A stretch of 64,000 bases of DNA from Streptomyces sp. STR69 (GTDB lineage: Bacteria; Actinomycetota; Actinomycetes; Streptomycetales; Streptomycetaceae): positions 212,759 to 276,758 of the forward strand of contig NZ_JALJRY010000001.1 of assembly GCF_024519455.1 (NCBI RefSeq), read 5' to 3'. The notes under the pieces are model-generated. The model saw only the letters and a list, made by a program, of their open reading frames with translations, had not been told where the DNA came from and did not search any database. Position numbers and translations under genes: made by a program. Below, piece by piece: positions 32,286 through 41,944 of the stretch. The number at the start of each line of letters is the position of its first letter. Position 1 is the first letter of the stretch.

Positions 32286-33013
32286 GCCTTCAGCGTGTCC
32301 TTCCGGTACAGCCAGGCCGCCCCGCCCGCGAAGAGCGCGAAGTAGACGACGAGGAGGGTGATGTCCTTGGCGTGGGGCGACTGGCTCTGCTCGATGGCCT
32401 GCCCCAGCGCAGCGTACGCGTGCGTGGGCAGCCACTTCGCGATGTCCTGGAGCCAGGTCGGGAAGGTCGAGGACGGGAACCAGAGACCGCCGAGGATGGA
32501 CAGTCCGAAGTAGACGATCATCGTGATCGGGCGGACCGCGTCCCCGGAGGCGAGGTAGCCGATGGCGACGCCGAGCGCGGCGAAGACCAGGCTGCCGGCC
32601 CAGATCGCGCCGGTCAGCGCGAGCCACTGCCAGGCCTCCAGCCGTACGTCCTTCACCAGGGCGGCGACGACGAACACGACCACGATGGACGGCAGGCTGA
32701 CCACGGCGGCGCTGGCCGTCTTGGCGAAGACATAGCCGCGCCCGGGCAGCGGGGTCAGCCGCAACTGCCGTACCCAGCCGTTCTCGCGCTCCTTGGCGAT
32801 GCGCTCGCTGTTGCCCATCAGGACGGCGGTCAGGGCGCCGAAGGAGGCCATGGAGACCATGACGTACTTCGCGATGCTCAGGCCGGTGCCGTCGACCGTG
32901 CCGGTCTGGTTGGAGACGAGCAGGAAGATCACCGAGGGGTAGATCACCGAGAAGAACAGGAACTTGCGGTTGCGCAGGGCGCGGATGAGTTCCAGCTTGA
33001 TCAGGCTGTTCAT
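32282..33013 (-). CDS. ABC-2 type transporter permease
   Basis: 243 aa, six hydrophobic segments, starting MNSLIKLELIRALRNRKFLFFSVIYPSVIF. The ABC-2 features GERENGWVRQLRLTPLP-like (KERENGWVRQLRLTPLPGRGYV) and FGLSILGGLWFPSSTFPTWLQDIAKWLPTHA are clear. It forms an exporter with the ATPase encoded immediately upstream (ATGA overlap) and is coupled to the kinase downstream. Substrate unknown; lipid, peptide or drug export is usual. Confidence 0.92.
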   Translation of the reverse strand: MNSLIKLELIRALRNRKFLFFSVIYPSVIFLLVSNQTGTVDGTGLSIAKYVMVSMASFGALTAVLMGNSERIAKERENGWVRQLRLTPLPGRGYVFAKTASAAVVSLPSIVVVFVVAALVKDVRLEAWQWLALTGAIWAGSLVFAALGVAIGYLASGDAVRPITMIVYFGLSILGGLWFPSSTFPTWLQDIAKWLPTHAYAALGQAIEQSQSPHAKDITLLVVYFALFAGGAAWLYRKDTLKA

Positions 33014-33936
33014 GACTGCTTGGCCTCCTCGGCGGTGGTGATGGCGACGAAGGCCTGCTCCAGGCCGAGTCCGGCGACTTCGAGGTTGCGGGGGTAGACG
33101 CCGAGGCCGTAGAGCGCGTGGACGGTCGCGTCGGCGTCGGTGGACTGGATGCGGATCGTCTGACCGGAGATGTCGACGGAGGTCAGGAAGGGGAGGGAGC
33201 GGATCGGCGCCTCGTCGATCTCGCCGTCCAGGTCGAAGGCGACCCTGCGGGCGCCCGCCTTCGCCTTGATCTCCGCGGAGGTGCCGTCGGCGAGCAGCCG
33301 GCCGCGGTGCAGGACCAGCACGCGGTCCGCGATGGCGTCGGCCTCTTCGAGGTAGTGGGTGGCGAAGAGGACCGTACGGCCCTGGTCGGCCTGTTCGCGC
33401 ATGGTGGCCCAGAAGGCCTGCCGGGCGGAGACGTCCATGCCGGTGGTCGGCTCGTCGAGGACGATCAGGTCGCTGTCACCGGCGGTCGCGAGGGCGAAGC
33501 GGACGCGCTGCGCCTGGCCGCCGGAGAGCTTGTTGACCTTGCGGTCGGCGATCTGGGCGATGCCCGCGCGGGCGATCACATCGCCGACCTTGTACGGCTT
33601 CGGGTGCAAGTCGCAGGCCAGCTTGACCAGTTCACCGACCGTCACCTCGTCCATCAGCCCGCCGCTCTGCAGCATCGCGCCCACCCGCCCGGCGACGATC
33701 GCCTCGCGGGGGCTGGTGCCGAAGACGCTGACCTTGCCGGTGTCGGCCTGCTTGAGGCCGAGCAGCAGATCGAGGGTGGTGGACTTGCCGGCCCCGTTCG
33801 GACCCAGCAGAGCCACCGTCTCCCCCGGGTGCAGCACGAGCGACAGTCCGTCGACGGCCCGTACGTCGCCGTAGGTCTTGCTCACCTGGTCGAACCCGAC
33901 CACCGGGGTGGCGGTGGTCGCCGCTGTTGTCGTCAT
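33010..33936 (-). CDS. ABC-2 type transporter ATP-binding protein
   Basis: 308 aa. Walker A GPNGAGKST, Q loop MLQSGGLMDEVTV, signature LSGGQAQRVRFALA, Walker B LIVLDEPTTGMD and the H switch FATHYLEEAD are all intact. It is the first gene of the exporter/two-component operon. Start choice lies between ATG 33945 and ATG 33936; neither has a strong ribosome-binding site. Confidence 0.92.
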   Translation of the reverse strand: MTTTAATTATPVVGFDQVSKTYGDVRAVDGLSLVLHPGETVALLGPNGAGKSTTLDLLLGLKQADTGKVSVFGTSPREAIVAGRVGAMLQSGGLMDEVTVGELVKLACDLHPKPYKVGDVIARAGIAQIADRKVNKLSGGQAQRVRFALATAGDSDLIVLDEPTTGMDVSARQAFWATMREQADQGRTVLFATHYLEEADAIADRVLVLHRGRLLADGTSAEIKAKAGARRVAFDLDGEIDEAPIRSLPFLTSVDISGQTIRIQSTDADATVHALYGLGVYPRNLEVAGLGLEQAFVAITTAEEAKQS

Positions 33937-34030
33937 GGCACCCATCGTCGCCGCCGGGGGCCGGTCCCCGGCAGTGTCGACGGTCCGGTGTGGCGCATGA
34001 CAGATGTCATGTCGTACGACCGAGGAGATG

Positions 34031-34080
34031 CCGTACGACGAGGGGGCACCCGGCGTGGTGCCGGGTGCCCCCTCGTACGG
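34031..34080 (-). terminator. Terminator of the collagen-like membrane protein gene
   Basis: A long stem (34039-34054 with 34060-34075, 16 bp, plus five more pairs after a 3-nt bulge) with loop GTGGT, 11 bp past the stop of the minus-strand gene at 34092. Confidence 0.8.
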
Positions 34081-34091
34081 TCGGAGACGGC

Positions 34092-36734
34092 CTAGCTGGG
34101 GGTCGTGTCGATGATCCCCACCCGGTCGGTCTTGCTGATCAGCGCCCCGCGGAGGGCGATGTAGACCTCCTGCGGTGTGACGGCCGTCTTCTGGCCGGTG
34201 GCGCGGGTGATCTTGACGCCGTCGAAGAGGCTGCCGTAGAGCTCCTTGAGGGCGGCCAGGTCGGGGCTGTCGGTGAGCTTGCCGTGCACGGCCTTCACCC
34301 TCAGGAACTTCCAGAGGGAGTTCTTCGGGCTCAGTTGCAGTGAGACCCCGGTGTCCGTCTTGACCGTGACGAAGGCGGACATCGCGGGTTCCGCGAAGGC
34401 CTTCATCTCGCGGTCGACCTCGGCGTTCGTGACCGTCGGCTGCTTCGTGGTCGTCGGGACCGTCACCGTGGTGGCCGTGTTGGTCTCCACCTCGGTGCGG
34501 TACGCCTCCTCCACGGCCGTGACGGAGCCGGACGCGTCGATGGCCTTGCCCGCCTTGCCGTAGACGGCGACCGCCTTGCCCGCCTTGAACTGGATCGTGC
34601 CCTCGGTCACCGCACCGGCGCCGGAGCCGCCGAGGTTCGCGAGGGCGGCCTGGAGCTTCTCCTCGTCGGTCGGCATCTCGGGCTGGACGACCCGGTGCTG
34701 GCCGAAGAGCGAGCCGATCACGGAGACCGGGTTGTAGTCGCTGGTGGCGGCCTTGCTGACGGTGGTCGCGAAGTCGAACTGCAGCCCCGCCTGGTCCGGC
34801 TTGAGCGAGACCGTCTTGCCGCCGACCGACAGCTTCAGCGGCTTGTTCACCCGGTCGCCGAACGCGTCGTCGAGCTTCTTGACGGCGTCGTCACGGGTGC
34901 CGCCGCCGATGTCGACGCCGAGCACGGTGGTGCCCTTGGGCACGTCGGTGTGGTTCATGAGCAGCCCGGCACCGTAGGCGCCGCCCGCGATGACGAACAC
35001 GCCGACGCAGAGCAGGACCAGCTTGCTGCGGCCCTTCTTCTTTTTCTTCGCCGCGTTCTTGCCCGCGTTCTTGCCCGCGTTCTTGGCGGCGGGCGCGCTC
35101 TGCGCCGAGCCGGGCTCGGGCAGCTTCGGGGGCGTGTGCGGCAGCGGTCCGTCGGGGTGGGTGCCCGTGCCGAACGGCGAGGTGCCGGTGCCCGGGACGA
35201 CCGGCATCCCGCTGGTGACGGTGTGTCCGGAGACCTGGTCGGCGGGGGCGCCGTAGCCGGGCATGCCGGGCTGGGCCAGTTTCTGCGGGGTGAGGATCGC
35301 GGTGTCGTCGCTGAGACCGCCGCCGGGGATCATGCCGGGGAGACTCGCGCCGCCGGCCGTGCCGGGGCCGTTGAGACCCATGCCGGGGCCACCAGGGCCT
35401 GCGCCAGGACCACCGGGTCCCATGCCGGGGCCGCCGGGGCCCGCGCCGGGACCACCAGGACCTCCGGGACCGCCCGGGCCCCTGCCGCGACCGGCGTGTC
35501 GGCCGGAGGGCGCACCCGGACCGCCGGGACCACCCGGACCGCCCGGGCCCGCGAGTCCACCGGGACCGCCGGCGCCGTTCGCCGGGCCGCCCGGGCCGTC
35601 GGCGTAGCCGATCGGCGCGCCGGGGGCTCCCTGCGCTCCGCCCATCGGGCCGGGCGGCAGCATCAGACCGTTGCCGGTGACCGGACCGCCGGTCGGGCCC
35701 GCGGGACCCTGGGGGCCGCCCGGACCGCCGTGCCCGTTCGGGCCGTTGAAACCACTGGGTCCACCGGGACCGCCCGGGCCCATGCCCTGGCCGTCGGGTC
35801 CGGGGAACTGCTCGATGCGCGCGCCGTGACCGTCGGTCCCGGGGAAACCCTGGCCGTTCGTGCCGGGGTAGCCGCCCTGCGCACCCTGGCCGCCGGGCCC
35901 GGGGAAACCGCCCTGGTCGCCGCCCTGGCCGTTGGCTCCGGGAAGACCGCCCTGGGCACCCTGACCGTTCTCCGAGAAGTACGGCAGGTCGTCGCGGCGC
36001 GGCTCGCCGGGGCCGCCGTTCGGACGGGACCCGTTGGCCAGCGGCCCCGCCGCCAGCGCCTCGGTCACGTCGAAGGAACCGGTGCCGCCGCCGTGCCCGG
36101 GGGCCACGGGTCCGCCACCGGTGGCACCGGCGAACCCGGCACCGTTCGTGGCGCCGTTCGCGCCGCCCGGCCGGGAAGCACTCGGCAGGCCCATCGCACC
36201 GACCACACCGCCGGGCCGGCCACCGGTCGGCCGCGCGGCCCCGGGCGCACCCGTGGCCGGCGTACCGGCGCTCGGGGTCCCGGCGGCCGAACCGCCCGGA
36301 ATTCCCGCGCCGTTGGTGCCGCCACCGCCCTGACCGCCCTTCGCGGGGCCGGACTTGCGTGGCGCGAACCAGTCGCTGGTCTTCTCCTCGGCGGTGGGCA
36401 GGGCGAGTTCGGCGGTCGGTTCGACGACGCCCGTGGGCAGCGCGGAACTCGGCAGCTGCACCTCGGCGGTCGTGGACCCGTCGGCGGACTCGGTGTCCGT
36501 GACGGGCGTGCGCACGACGACCGGTGGAATGGGCCGCGATCCGGGGATGTTGATCCGGATCCGGGTCGTCAGCGTCGTCTCGGTCTTGCGTTCCTCCGGC
36601 TGCGCGGCCGAACGCCCCGCATCCGTACGGTCGTCGGAAGCCGCGGGCGTCCCGTACGGCGGGGTCCCCGAGGGGTAAGCGGCTCCGCCGCGCCCGTCGG
36701 GCCCGGAGGACGGAGTGTCAGTTTCACGACTCAA
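34092..36734 (-). CDS. Large membrane protein: cytoplasmic collagen-like Gly/Pro repeats plus external peptidoglycan-binding-like domain
   Basis: 880 aa from TTG 36734 (GGGAGAA 7-8 bp upstream). Residues 1-130 are polar. About 135-270 are Gly/Ala-rich, and about 270-460 are a collagen-like Gly-X-Y stretch (GPGGPGGPSGFNGPNGHGG and similar). A Lys-rich segment (KNAGKNAGKNAAKKKKKGRSK) precedes one membrane helix at about 569-592. The extracytoplasmic part (VLGVDIGGGTRDDAVKKLDDAFGDRVNKPLKLSVGGKTVSLKPDQAG...) resembles the PG_binding_4/YoaR module that accompanies VanW-type proteins. By the positive-inside rule the repeats stay in the cytoplasm. A wall-associated role is inference. Confidence 0.75.
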   Translation of the reverse strand: MSRETDTPSSGPDGRGGAAYPSGTPPYGTPAASDDRTDAGRSAAQPEERKTETTLTTRIRINIPGSRPIPPVVVRTPVTDTESADGSTTAEVQLPSSALPTGVVEPTAELALPTAEEKTSDWFAPRKSGPAKGGQGGGGTNGAGIPGGSAAGTPSAGTPATGAPGAARPTGGRPGGVVGAMGLPSASRPGGANGATNGAGFAGATGGGPVAPGHGGGTGSFDVTEALAAGPLANGSRPNGGPGEPRRDDLPYFSENGQGAQGGLPGANGQGGDQGGFPGPGGQGAQGGYPGTNGQGFPGTDGHGARIEQFPGPDGQGMGPGGPGGPSGFNGPNGHGGPGGPQGPAGPTGGPVTGNGLMLPPGPMGGAQGAPGAPIGYADGPGGPANGAGGPGGLAGPGGPGGPGGPGAPSGRHAGRGRGPGGPGGPGGPGAGPGGPGMGPGGPGAGPGGPGMGLNGPGTAGGASLPGMIPGGGLSDDTAILTPQKLAQPGMPGYGAPADQVSGHTVTSGMPVVPGTGTSPFGTGTHPDGPLPHTPPKLPEPGSAQSAPAAKNAGKNAGKNAAKKKKKGRSKLVLLCVGVFVIAGGAYGAGLLMNHTDVPKGTTVLGVDIGGGTRDDAVKKLDDAFGDRVNKPLKLSVGGKTVSLKPDQAGLQFDFATTVSKAATSDYNPVSVIGSLFGQHRVVQPEMPTDEEKLQAALANLGGSGAGAVTEGTIQFKAGKAVAVYGKAGKAIDASGSVTAVEEAYRTEVETNTATTVTVPTTTKQPTVTNAEVDREMKAFAEPAMSAFVTVKTDTGVSLQLSPKNSLWKFLRVKAVHGKLTDSPDLAALKELYGSLFDGVKITRATGQKTAVTPQEVYIALRGALISKTDRVGIIDTTPS

Positions 36735-36884
36735 GGCAGGTTCTCCCGGTTGGCTCCGCCGCCCGACACCCACGGGCGACTCGGCGGCGCGCACCACCAT
36801 ACTGGCCACTTCTTGGCGGTATCCCACGGCCGCTGGGGAAACCCACACCGGACTCGCACGCGCGCGTCACCGCGAAGTGGTACG

Positions 36885-37307
36885 TCACTTGCCAAGTCGG
36901 ACGTCAGGGCCGCTTGGTTGCCGCCCCAAACCCAACGTGGCGCAGATCACAGCAACAGCCATTCCACCGAGCAGGAAGAGGTAGGAACCGACTCCCGCGC
37001 CGAACAGGAAGTCGCCCTCCGGGCGGCTGGCGGTGAGCAGGATGACGGCGACCATCCAGCCGGCCGCGGGCGCCACGGCCCCGCCCCGGCCGCCGGCCGC
37101 TCTCGCCCCGCCGAGGAACAGTCCGCCCGCTCCGGCGAGCGCGAGCAGCAGCCCGCCGGGGAACCAGCCGCCCTGCACCAGCGCCCCGGCCGCCCCGACG
37201 ACCGCGCCGAGCACGAAGAGCCCGAGGTAGGCCAACACCCGTAGCCCGGACGGCCGTTGCAGCGGCTGGGCGAGCAGGCTTCCGCCGCTCTGATTGGCGC
37301 TCGTCAC
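36885..37307 (-). CDS. Small four-helix membrane protein (DUF6113-like)
   Basis: 140 aa with four hydrophobic segments ([43 protein letters not shown] ... [45 protein letters not shown]). No catalytic motif; function unknown. Its ATG overlaps the mshB TGA by 4 bp, so it is translated together with the mycothiol gene, a pairing I recall as conserved in Streptomyces. Confidence 0.8.
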   Translation of the reverse strand: MTSANQSGGSLLAQPLQRPSGLRVLAYLGLFVLGAVVGAAGALVQGGWFPGGLLLALAGAGGLFLGGARAAGGRGGAVAPAAGWMVAVILLTASRPEGDFLFGAGVGSYLFLLGGMAVAVICATLGLGRQPSGPDVRLGK

Positions 37308-38164
37308 AGTCCCAGCCCTTCGAAGAGGTCGGTCTCGGTCGCCGGGCCGCCGGGCTCGCCCTGGACCAACTCGTAGTACTCGGTGGTGAAGATCGGCTGC
37401 GCGAGATAGTTCGAGAGCACGAAGTACGGCTTGTCCGGGGCGACTTCGATCTGGGTGGCGTGCGCGCGCATCGCGGCGGTCTTGGCTGCGGCGTGGGCGG
37501 TGCCGTCGATCGCGGTGGTGATCCGCCCGTCGTCCACGACACCCGGTACGTCGCCCACGGCGGCGGTCTCGGCGAAGGGCAGCTCCGGCAGCGCGTCACG
37601 CAGCCGCGCGAACCCCTCTTCCACGACGGTCCGGGGTACGCGGTTCCAGTAGACCTTGGCGATCGACTGCCCGGCGTCGGCGGCGAGTTGGGCGGCCCGC
37701 ATCGCGACGCGGTGGGCCTGGATGTGGTCCGGGTGGCCGTAGCCGCCGTCGGGGTCGTAGGTGACCAGGACCTGGGGGCGCACCTCGCGGATCACCTCGA
37801 CGAGGTGTCCGGCGGCATCGTCGACGTCCGCCTGCCAGAAGCAGTCGGGGTCGTCGTTGTCCGAGGTGCCCATCATCCCGGAGTCCCGATATCGGCCCGC
37901 GCCGCCGAGGAGACGGAAGTCACCGACCCCGAGCTCACCGGTCGCGGCCCCGAGCTCGCCCGCCCGGTGTTTCCCGAGCGCGGCACCCGTCAGATGCCGC
38001 AGCGCGGGCGGAATGACCTCGCCGCGCTCACCGAGGGTGCACGTGACCAGCGTCACGTGCGCACCCTCGGCCGCGTACGTGGCCATGGTCGCGCCGTTGT
38101 TGATCGACTCGTCGTCCGGATGCGCGTGCACCAGGAGCAGACGACGGGCGGGCAGTTCGGTCAT
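37304..38164 (-). CDS. mshB: N-acetyl-1-D-myo-inositol-2-amino-2-deoxy-alpha-D-glucopyranoside deacetylase (MshB)
   Basis: 286 aa. LmbE-type deacetylase with the zinc motif HAHPDDE (His15, Asp18) and [11 protein letters not shown] carrying the third ligand. [19 protein letters not shown] and [16 protein letters not shown] distinguish MshB from the related Mca amidase. It removes the acetyl group from GlcNAc-inositol, the second step of mycothiol synthesis. Followed by the DUF6113-like gene with a 4-bp overlap. Confidence 0.9.
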   Translation of the reverse strand: MTELPARRLLLVHAHPDDESINNGATMATYAAEGAHVTLVTCTLGERGEVIPPALRHLTGAALGKHRAGELGAATGELGVGDFRLLGGAGRYRDSGMMGTSDNDDPDCFWQADVDDAAGHLVEVIREVRPQVLVTYDPDGGYGHPDHIQAHRVAMRAAQLAADAGQSIAKVYWNRVPRTVVEEGFARLRDALPELPFAETAAVGDVPGVVDDGRITTAIDGTAHAAAKTAAMRAHATQIEVAPDKPYFVLSNYLAQPIFTTEYYELVQGEPGGPATETDLFEGLGL

Positions 38165-38187
38165 GTGCCCACCCTAAAGGGGGGCCG

Positions 38188-38382
38188 TCAGAACTTGATG
38201 CTGCCGATCATGCTCGCGATGTTCGTCGTGAGATCGCTGATCGTGGGCGCGATGGTCGAGGAGGCCAGATAGAACCCGAGGAGGACACAGACGACCGCGT
38301 GTCCGCCCTTCAGCCCTGATTTCTTGACCAGAAGGAAGACGACGATCGCCAGCAGCACCACCGCCGAAATCGAGAGTGCCAC
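38188..38382 (-). CDS. Small membrane protein, 64 aa
   Basis: Two hydrophobic segments (ISAVVLLAIVVFLLVKK and AVVCVLLGFYLASSTIA) separated by a short basic turn GLKGGH, then a short tail NIASMIGSIKF. It lies 23 bp upstream of mshB on the same strand and is probably co-transcribed. No recognised family function; similar short proteins accompany conjugation and secretion genes in Streptomyces, but none are nearby. Confidence 0.7.
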   Translation of the reverse strand: MALSISAVVLLAIVVFLLVKKSGLKGGHAVVCVLLGFYLASSTIAPTISDLTTNIASMIGSIKF

Positions 38383-38583
38383 GGCGGCTCACCTCCAATG
38401 ATCCCAGGGACTAGGGGGTCGGACTATGGGGGCAATGGATCCATGGCGTGGATCCGTAGAGCAAATCCATACAGCAGCCAGCAGGTTCATACCCACCCAA
38501 CGCCAGTGATCATAACTATCCGCGCTCGCGCATCGCTCGGCGCACAGCCGCACAAGGGGGCGCATGGCCAATATGGTCGGGGC

Positions 38584-40707
38584 ATGACGACCGAGGCTGA
38601 CTCCTTCCCCCGACGGCACGCCCGCACCCAGCGGTTCACGCTCGGCGCGCCGCGCGCGTTCAGCGTGGCTCCCGATGGTTCCCGGGTCGTGTTCCTGCGC
38701 TCCTCCTCCGGCACGGACCGGGCGAACTCGCTGTGGGTCCTCGATCCGGCGGGCGGCGAGGAGCGCGTAGCGGCCGACCCGGGCGCCCTCCTGGGCGGCG
38801 CCTCGGAGCACCTCTCGGCCGAGGAGCAGGCGCGTCGCGAGCGGGCCCGCGAGGGCGGTGCGGGGATCGTCGGCTACGCCACCGACAGCGAGGTCGAGTT
38901 GGCGTCTTTCGCCTTGTCAGGGCGGCTCTTCACGGCCGAGCTGCGGGCCTGCACGGCACGTGAACTCACCGTCCCCGGGCCGGTGATCGACCCCCGCCCG
39001 GCCCCCGACGGACGGCACATCGCCTACGTCGCCGACGGCGCCCTGCGCGTCGTGGGAGCCGAGGGCGAGGGCGACCGGGCGCTCGCCGAGCCGGAGTCGG
39101 ATCAAGTCACCTATGGACTGGCCGAGTTCATCGCGGCCGAGGAGATGAGCCGCACCCGCGGCTTCTGGTGGTCGCCGGACTCGGACCGGCTGCTGGTCGC
39201 CCGCGCGGACGACACGCCGGTGCAGCGCTGGTGGATCGCCGACCCGGCCCACCCGGAGCGCGAGCCGCGGCGGGTCGCGTATCCGGCGGCGGGGACGGCC
39301 AACGCGGAGGTACGGCTCCATGTGATCGCGTTGAACGGGGTGCGCACGGAGGTCGTCTGGGACCGGGCGCGGTACCCGTATCTGGCGCGAGTGCACTGGT
39401 CAGCGGCGGGTGCCCCACTGCTGCTCGTGCAGGCGCGGGACCAGCGCAGCCAGCTGTTCCTGGCCGTGGACCCGGACACCGGCGCGACCCGGATGGTGCA
39501 CGCCGACGAAGATCCAATTTGGCTTGATCTTTTCCCTGGCGTGCCGTGCTGGAGCCCCTCCGGGCGGCTCGTGCGGATCGCCGACGAAGGGGGCGCCCGG
39601 GTCCTCGCGGTCGGTGAACGCCTGCTCACCGGACCGCAGTTGCACGTCCGCGCGGTGCTGGACGTCTCGGACGACAGTGTGCTGGTCGCGGCCTCGGCGG
39701 GCGAGGACGCGCCCACCCCGGAGATCGGCGAGGTGCATGTCTACCGGGTCAACGAACTCGGACTGGAGCGCGTCTCGCAGGAGCCCGGCGTGCACTCGGC
39801 AGTGCGCGCCGGGGGCGTGACCGTACTGCTGTCGGCGGTGCCGGACCGGCCGGGCACGCAGGTACAGGTGCTGCGCGAGAGCAAGAAGACGGTGACGATC
39901 GCGTCGTACGCCGAAGATCCGGGAATGTCCCCGCGCATCACGTTGACCGAGGGGGGCGCACGGCGCGTCCCGTGCGCCCTGCTTATGCCACGGGACTACG
40001 ACGGCACCAGCCCGCTCCCGGTTCTGCTGGACCCGTACGGCGGTCCGCACGGTCAGCGCGTGGTCGCCGCACACAACGCGCACCTCACCTCGCAGTGGTT
40101 CGCCGACCAGGGTTTCGCGGTGCTCGTCGCCGACGGGCGGGGCACGCCGGGCCGCTCGCCGGCATGGGAGAAGGCGATCAGGGACGACATCGCGGCGGTC
40201 GTCCTGGAGGACCAGATCGACGCGCTCCAGGCGCTCGCGGCCGACTTCCCGCTCGACCTCGGCCGGGTCGCGATCCGGGGCTGGTCGTTCGGCGGCTACC
40301 TGGCCGCCCTCGCCGCGCTGCGCCGCCCCGACGTCTTCCACGCGGCGGTCGTCGGCGCTCCGGTCACCGACCTGCGGCTGTACGACACCCACTACCAGGA
40401 GCGGTACATCGGGCACCCCGCCGAGCAGCCCGCGGTCTACCGGCGCAACTCCGTGATCGACGACGCGGGCCTGGTGGACGCGGCCGAGCCGCACCGCCCG
40501 ATGCTGATCGTCCACGGCCTCGCGGACGACAACGTGGTGGTCGCCCACTCCCTGCGCCTGTCCTCGGCCCTGCTCGCCGCGGGCCGCCCGCACGAGGTGC
40601 TCCCCCTGTCCGGGGTGACGCACATGACCCCGCAGGAGGCGGTGGCGGAGAACCTGCTGCTACTGCAACTGGACTTCCTGCGGCGCTCGTTGGGGCTCAC
40701 CCGCTGA
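38584..40707 (+). CDS. S9 family serine peptidase (DPP IV-like)
   Basis: 707 aa, probably cytoplasmic. An N-terminal beta-propeller region (RFTLGAPRAFSVAPDGSRVVFLRSSSGTDRANSLWVLD..., with a typical DPPIV_N segment YGLAEFIAAEEMSRTRGFWWSPDSDRLLVARAD) precedes the peptidase domain. The catalytic residues are visible as Ser in GWSFGGYLA, Asp in HGLADDNV and His in LSGVTHM. The EE pair in AEEMSR corresponds to the glutamates that bind the substrate N-terminus in DPP IV. It should release dipeptides from oligopeptides, which fits the three oligopeptide importers that follow. Confidence 0.92.
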   Translation: MTTEADSFPRRHARTQRFTLGAPRAFSVAPDGSRVVFLRSSSGTDRANSLWVLDPAGGEERVAADPGALLGGASEHLSAEEQARRERAREGGAGIVGYATDSEVELASFALSGRLFTAELRACTARELTVPGPVIDPRPAPDGRHIAYVADGALRVVGAEGEGDRALAEPESDQVTYGLAEFIAAEEMSRTRGFWWSPDSDRLLVARADDTPVQRWWIADPAHPEREPRRVAYPAAGTANAEVRLHVIALNGVRTEVVWDRARYPYLARVHWSAAGAPLLLVQARDQRSQLFLAVDPDTGATRMVHADEDPIWLDLFPGVPCWSPSGRLVRIADEGGARVLAVGERLLTGPQLHVRAVLDVSDDSVLVAASAGEDAPTPEIGEVHVYRVNELGLERVSQEPGVHSAVRAGGVTVLLSAVPDRPGTQVQVLRESKKTVTIASYAEDPGMSPRITLTEGGARRVPCALLMPRDYDGTSPLPVLLDPYGGPHGQRVVAAHNAHLTSQWFADQGFAVLVADGRGTPGRSPAWEKAIRDDIAAVVLEDQIDALQALAADFPLDLGRVAIRGWSFGGYLAALAALRRPDVFHAAVVGAPVTDLRLYDTHYQERYIGHPAEQPAVYRRNSVIDDAGLVDAAEPHRPMLIVHGLADDNVVVAHSLRLSSALLAAGRPHEVLPLSGVTHMTPQEAVAENLLLLQLDFLRRSLGLTR

Positions 40708-40716
40708 CAACGGGCA

Positions 40717-40750
40717 ACGGACCGGGGCGACATGGCGCGCCCCGGTCCGT
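40717..40750. terminator. Terminator between the S9 peptidase and third peptide-importer operon
   Basis: 13-bp perfect stem ACGGACCGGGGCG / CGCCCCGGTCCGT with an 8-nt loop, between two convergent genes. Confidence 0.8.
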
Positions 40751-40858
40751 TTACGGCACCCGCACGGCCGTACGTTGTTCAGGTTGACGCGTCCGTATAT
40801 CGAGATCGGGTCGGCCGAGTTGCCTGCGTGTTAACGCGGTTGATGCCTGTTTGCACCC

Positions 40859-41944
40859 TTATTCCGCCCCATTCCCAAGATCGTCCGTCGGTTCCGCAGG
40901 GGTCTCGTCCTTCGGTACGACCGTCTTCTCCTCCGCGAAGTGACAGGCCGAGTCGTGCGCGGCGGGCCCGTTCGCGAGCCGGAACTCGGCCGGTACGGCG
41001 AGCAGCGGCACCTCCAGCGAGCAGCGCTCCTGCGCCTTCCAGCAGCGGGTGCGGAAGCGGCAGCCGGACGGGACGTTCGTCGGGGACGGCACGTCGCCGG
41101 ACAGGATGATCCGCTCCCGGTGCTCCCGCGCGTCCGGGTCGGGCACGGGGACGGCGGACAGCAGCGCCTGGGTGTAGGGGTGCGTCGGGTGGTCGTAGAT
41201 CTCCTCGTCCCTGCCGATCTCCACGATCCGTCCGAGGTACATCACCCCGACCCGGTCCGAGATGTGCCGGACGATCGACAGGTCGTGGGCGATGAAGACG
41301 TACGACAGGTCGAACTCGTCCTGGAGCCGGTCGAGGAGGTTGATGACCTGGGCCTGCACGGAGACGTCGAGCGCGGAGACGGGTTCGTCGGCGACGATGA
41401 CCTCGGGGCGCAGGGCCAACCCCCGTGCGATGCCGATGCGTTGGCGCTGGCCGCCGGAGAACTGGTGCGGATAGCGGTTGATGTACTCGGGGTTGAGCCC
41501 GACCACGTCCAGCAGATCCTGAACCCGCTTGCGCCGGTCGCCCTTCGGCGCCACCTCGGGGTGGATCTCGTACGGCTCCCCGATGATGTCGCCGACCGTC
41601 ATACGGGGGTTGAGGGAGGTGTACGGGTCCTGGAACACCATCTGGATGTTGCGGCGGGCGGCCTTCAGGGCGCGGCCGGACATCTTGCTGATGTCCTCGC
41701 CCTTGAACTTGATCGAGCCTTCGGTCGGCCGCTCAAGATTGACCAGCATCTTGGCAACGGTTGATTTGCCGCAGCCGGACTCCCCGACGATGCCGAGGGT
41801 CTCTCCTCTGTTGAGCGTGAAGTCGACACCGTCAACGGCCTTGACGGCACCGACCTGCTTCTTGAACAGGATGCCCTGGGTCAACGGGTAGTGCTTGACC
41901 AGTCCGCTCACTTCAAGGATCGGCTCAACTGTTGACTCAACCAT
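40859..41944 (-). CDS. Oligopeptide ABC transporter ATP-binding protein (OppF/DppF-like), cassette 1
   Basis: 361 aa from ATG 41944. Walker [10 protein letters not shown], signature [17 protein letters not shown], Walker [13 protein letters not shown] and H switch FIAHDLSIV are intact. The C-terminal oligopeptide/dipeptide extension has the four-Cys region [16 protein letters not shown]...SACHF seen in iron-sulfur-containing members. It overlaps the OppD-like stop by 8 bp and is the last gene of the operon. Confidence 0.93.
   Translation of the reverse strand: MVESTVEPILEVSGLVKHYPLTQGILFKKQVGAVKAVDGVDFTLNRGETLGIVGESGCGKSTVAKMLVNLERPTEGSIKFKGEDISKMSGRALKAARRNIQMVFQDPYTSLNPRMTVGDIIGEPYEIHPEVAPKGDRRKRVQDLLDVVGLNPEYINRYPHQFSGGQRQRIGIARGLALRPEVIVADEPVSALDVSVQAQVINLLDRLQDEFDLSYVFIAHDLSIVRHISDRVGVMYLGRIVEIGRDEEIYDHPTHPYTQALLSAVPVPDPDAREHRERIILSGDVPSPTNVPSGCRFRTRCWKAQERCSLEVPLLAVPAEFRLANGPAAHDSACHFAEEKTVVPKDETPAEPTDDLGNGAE

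Noticed and set aside
34695..37244. An 849-codon plus-strand open frame opposite the collagen-like protein
   Set aside because: The Gly/Pro repeat DNA reads open in several frames; only the minus-strand frame has a membrane helix, conserved domain and start signal.
38437..38455. GGATCCA-TGGCG-TGGATCC inverted repeat upstream of the S9 peptidase as an operator
   Set aside because: The arms are only 7 bp, largely the self-palindrome GGATCC, and they lie 130 bp from the start; chance is likely.
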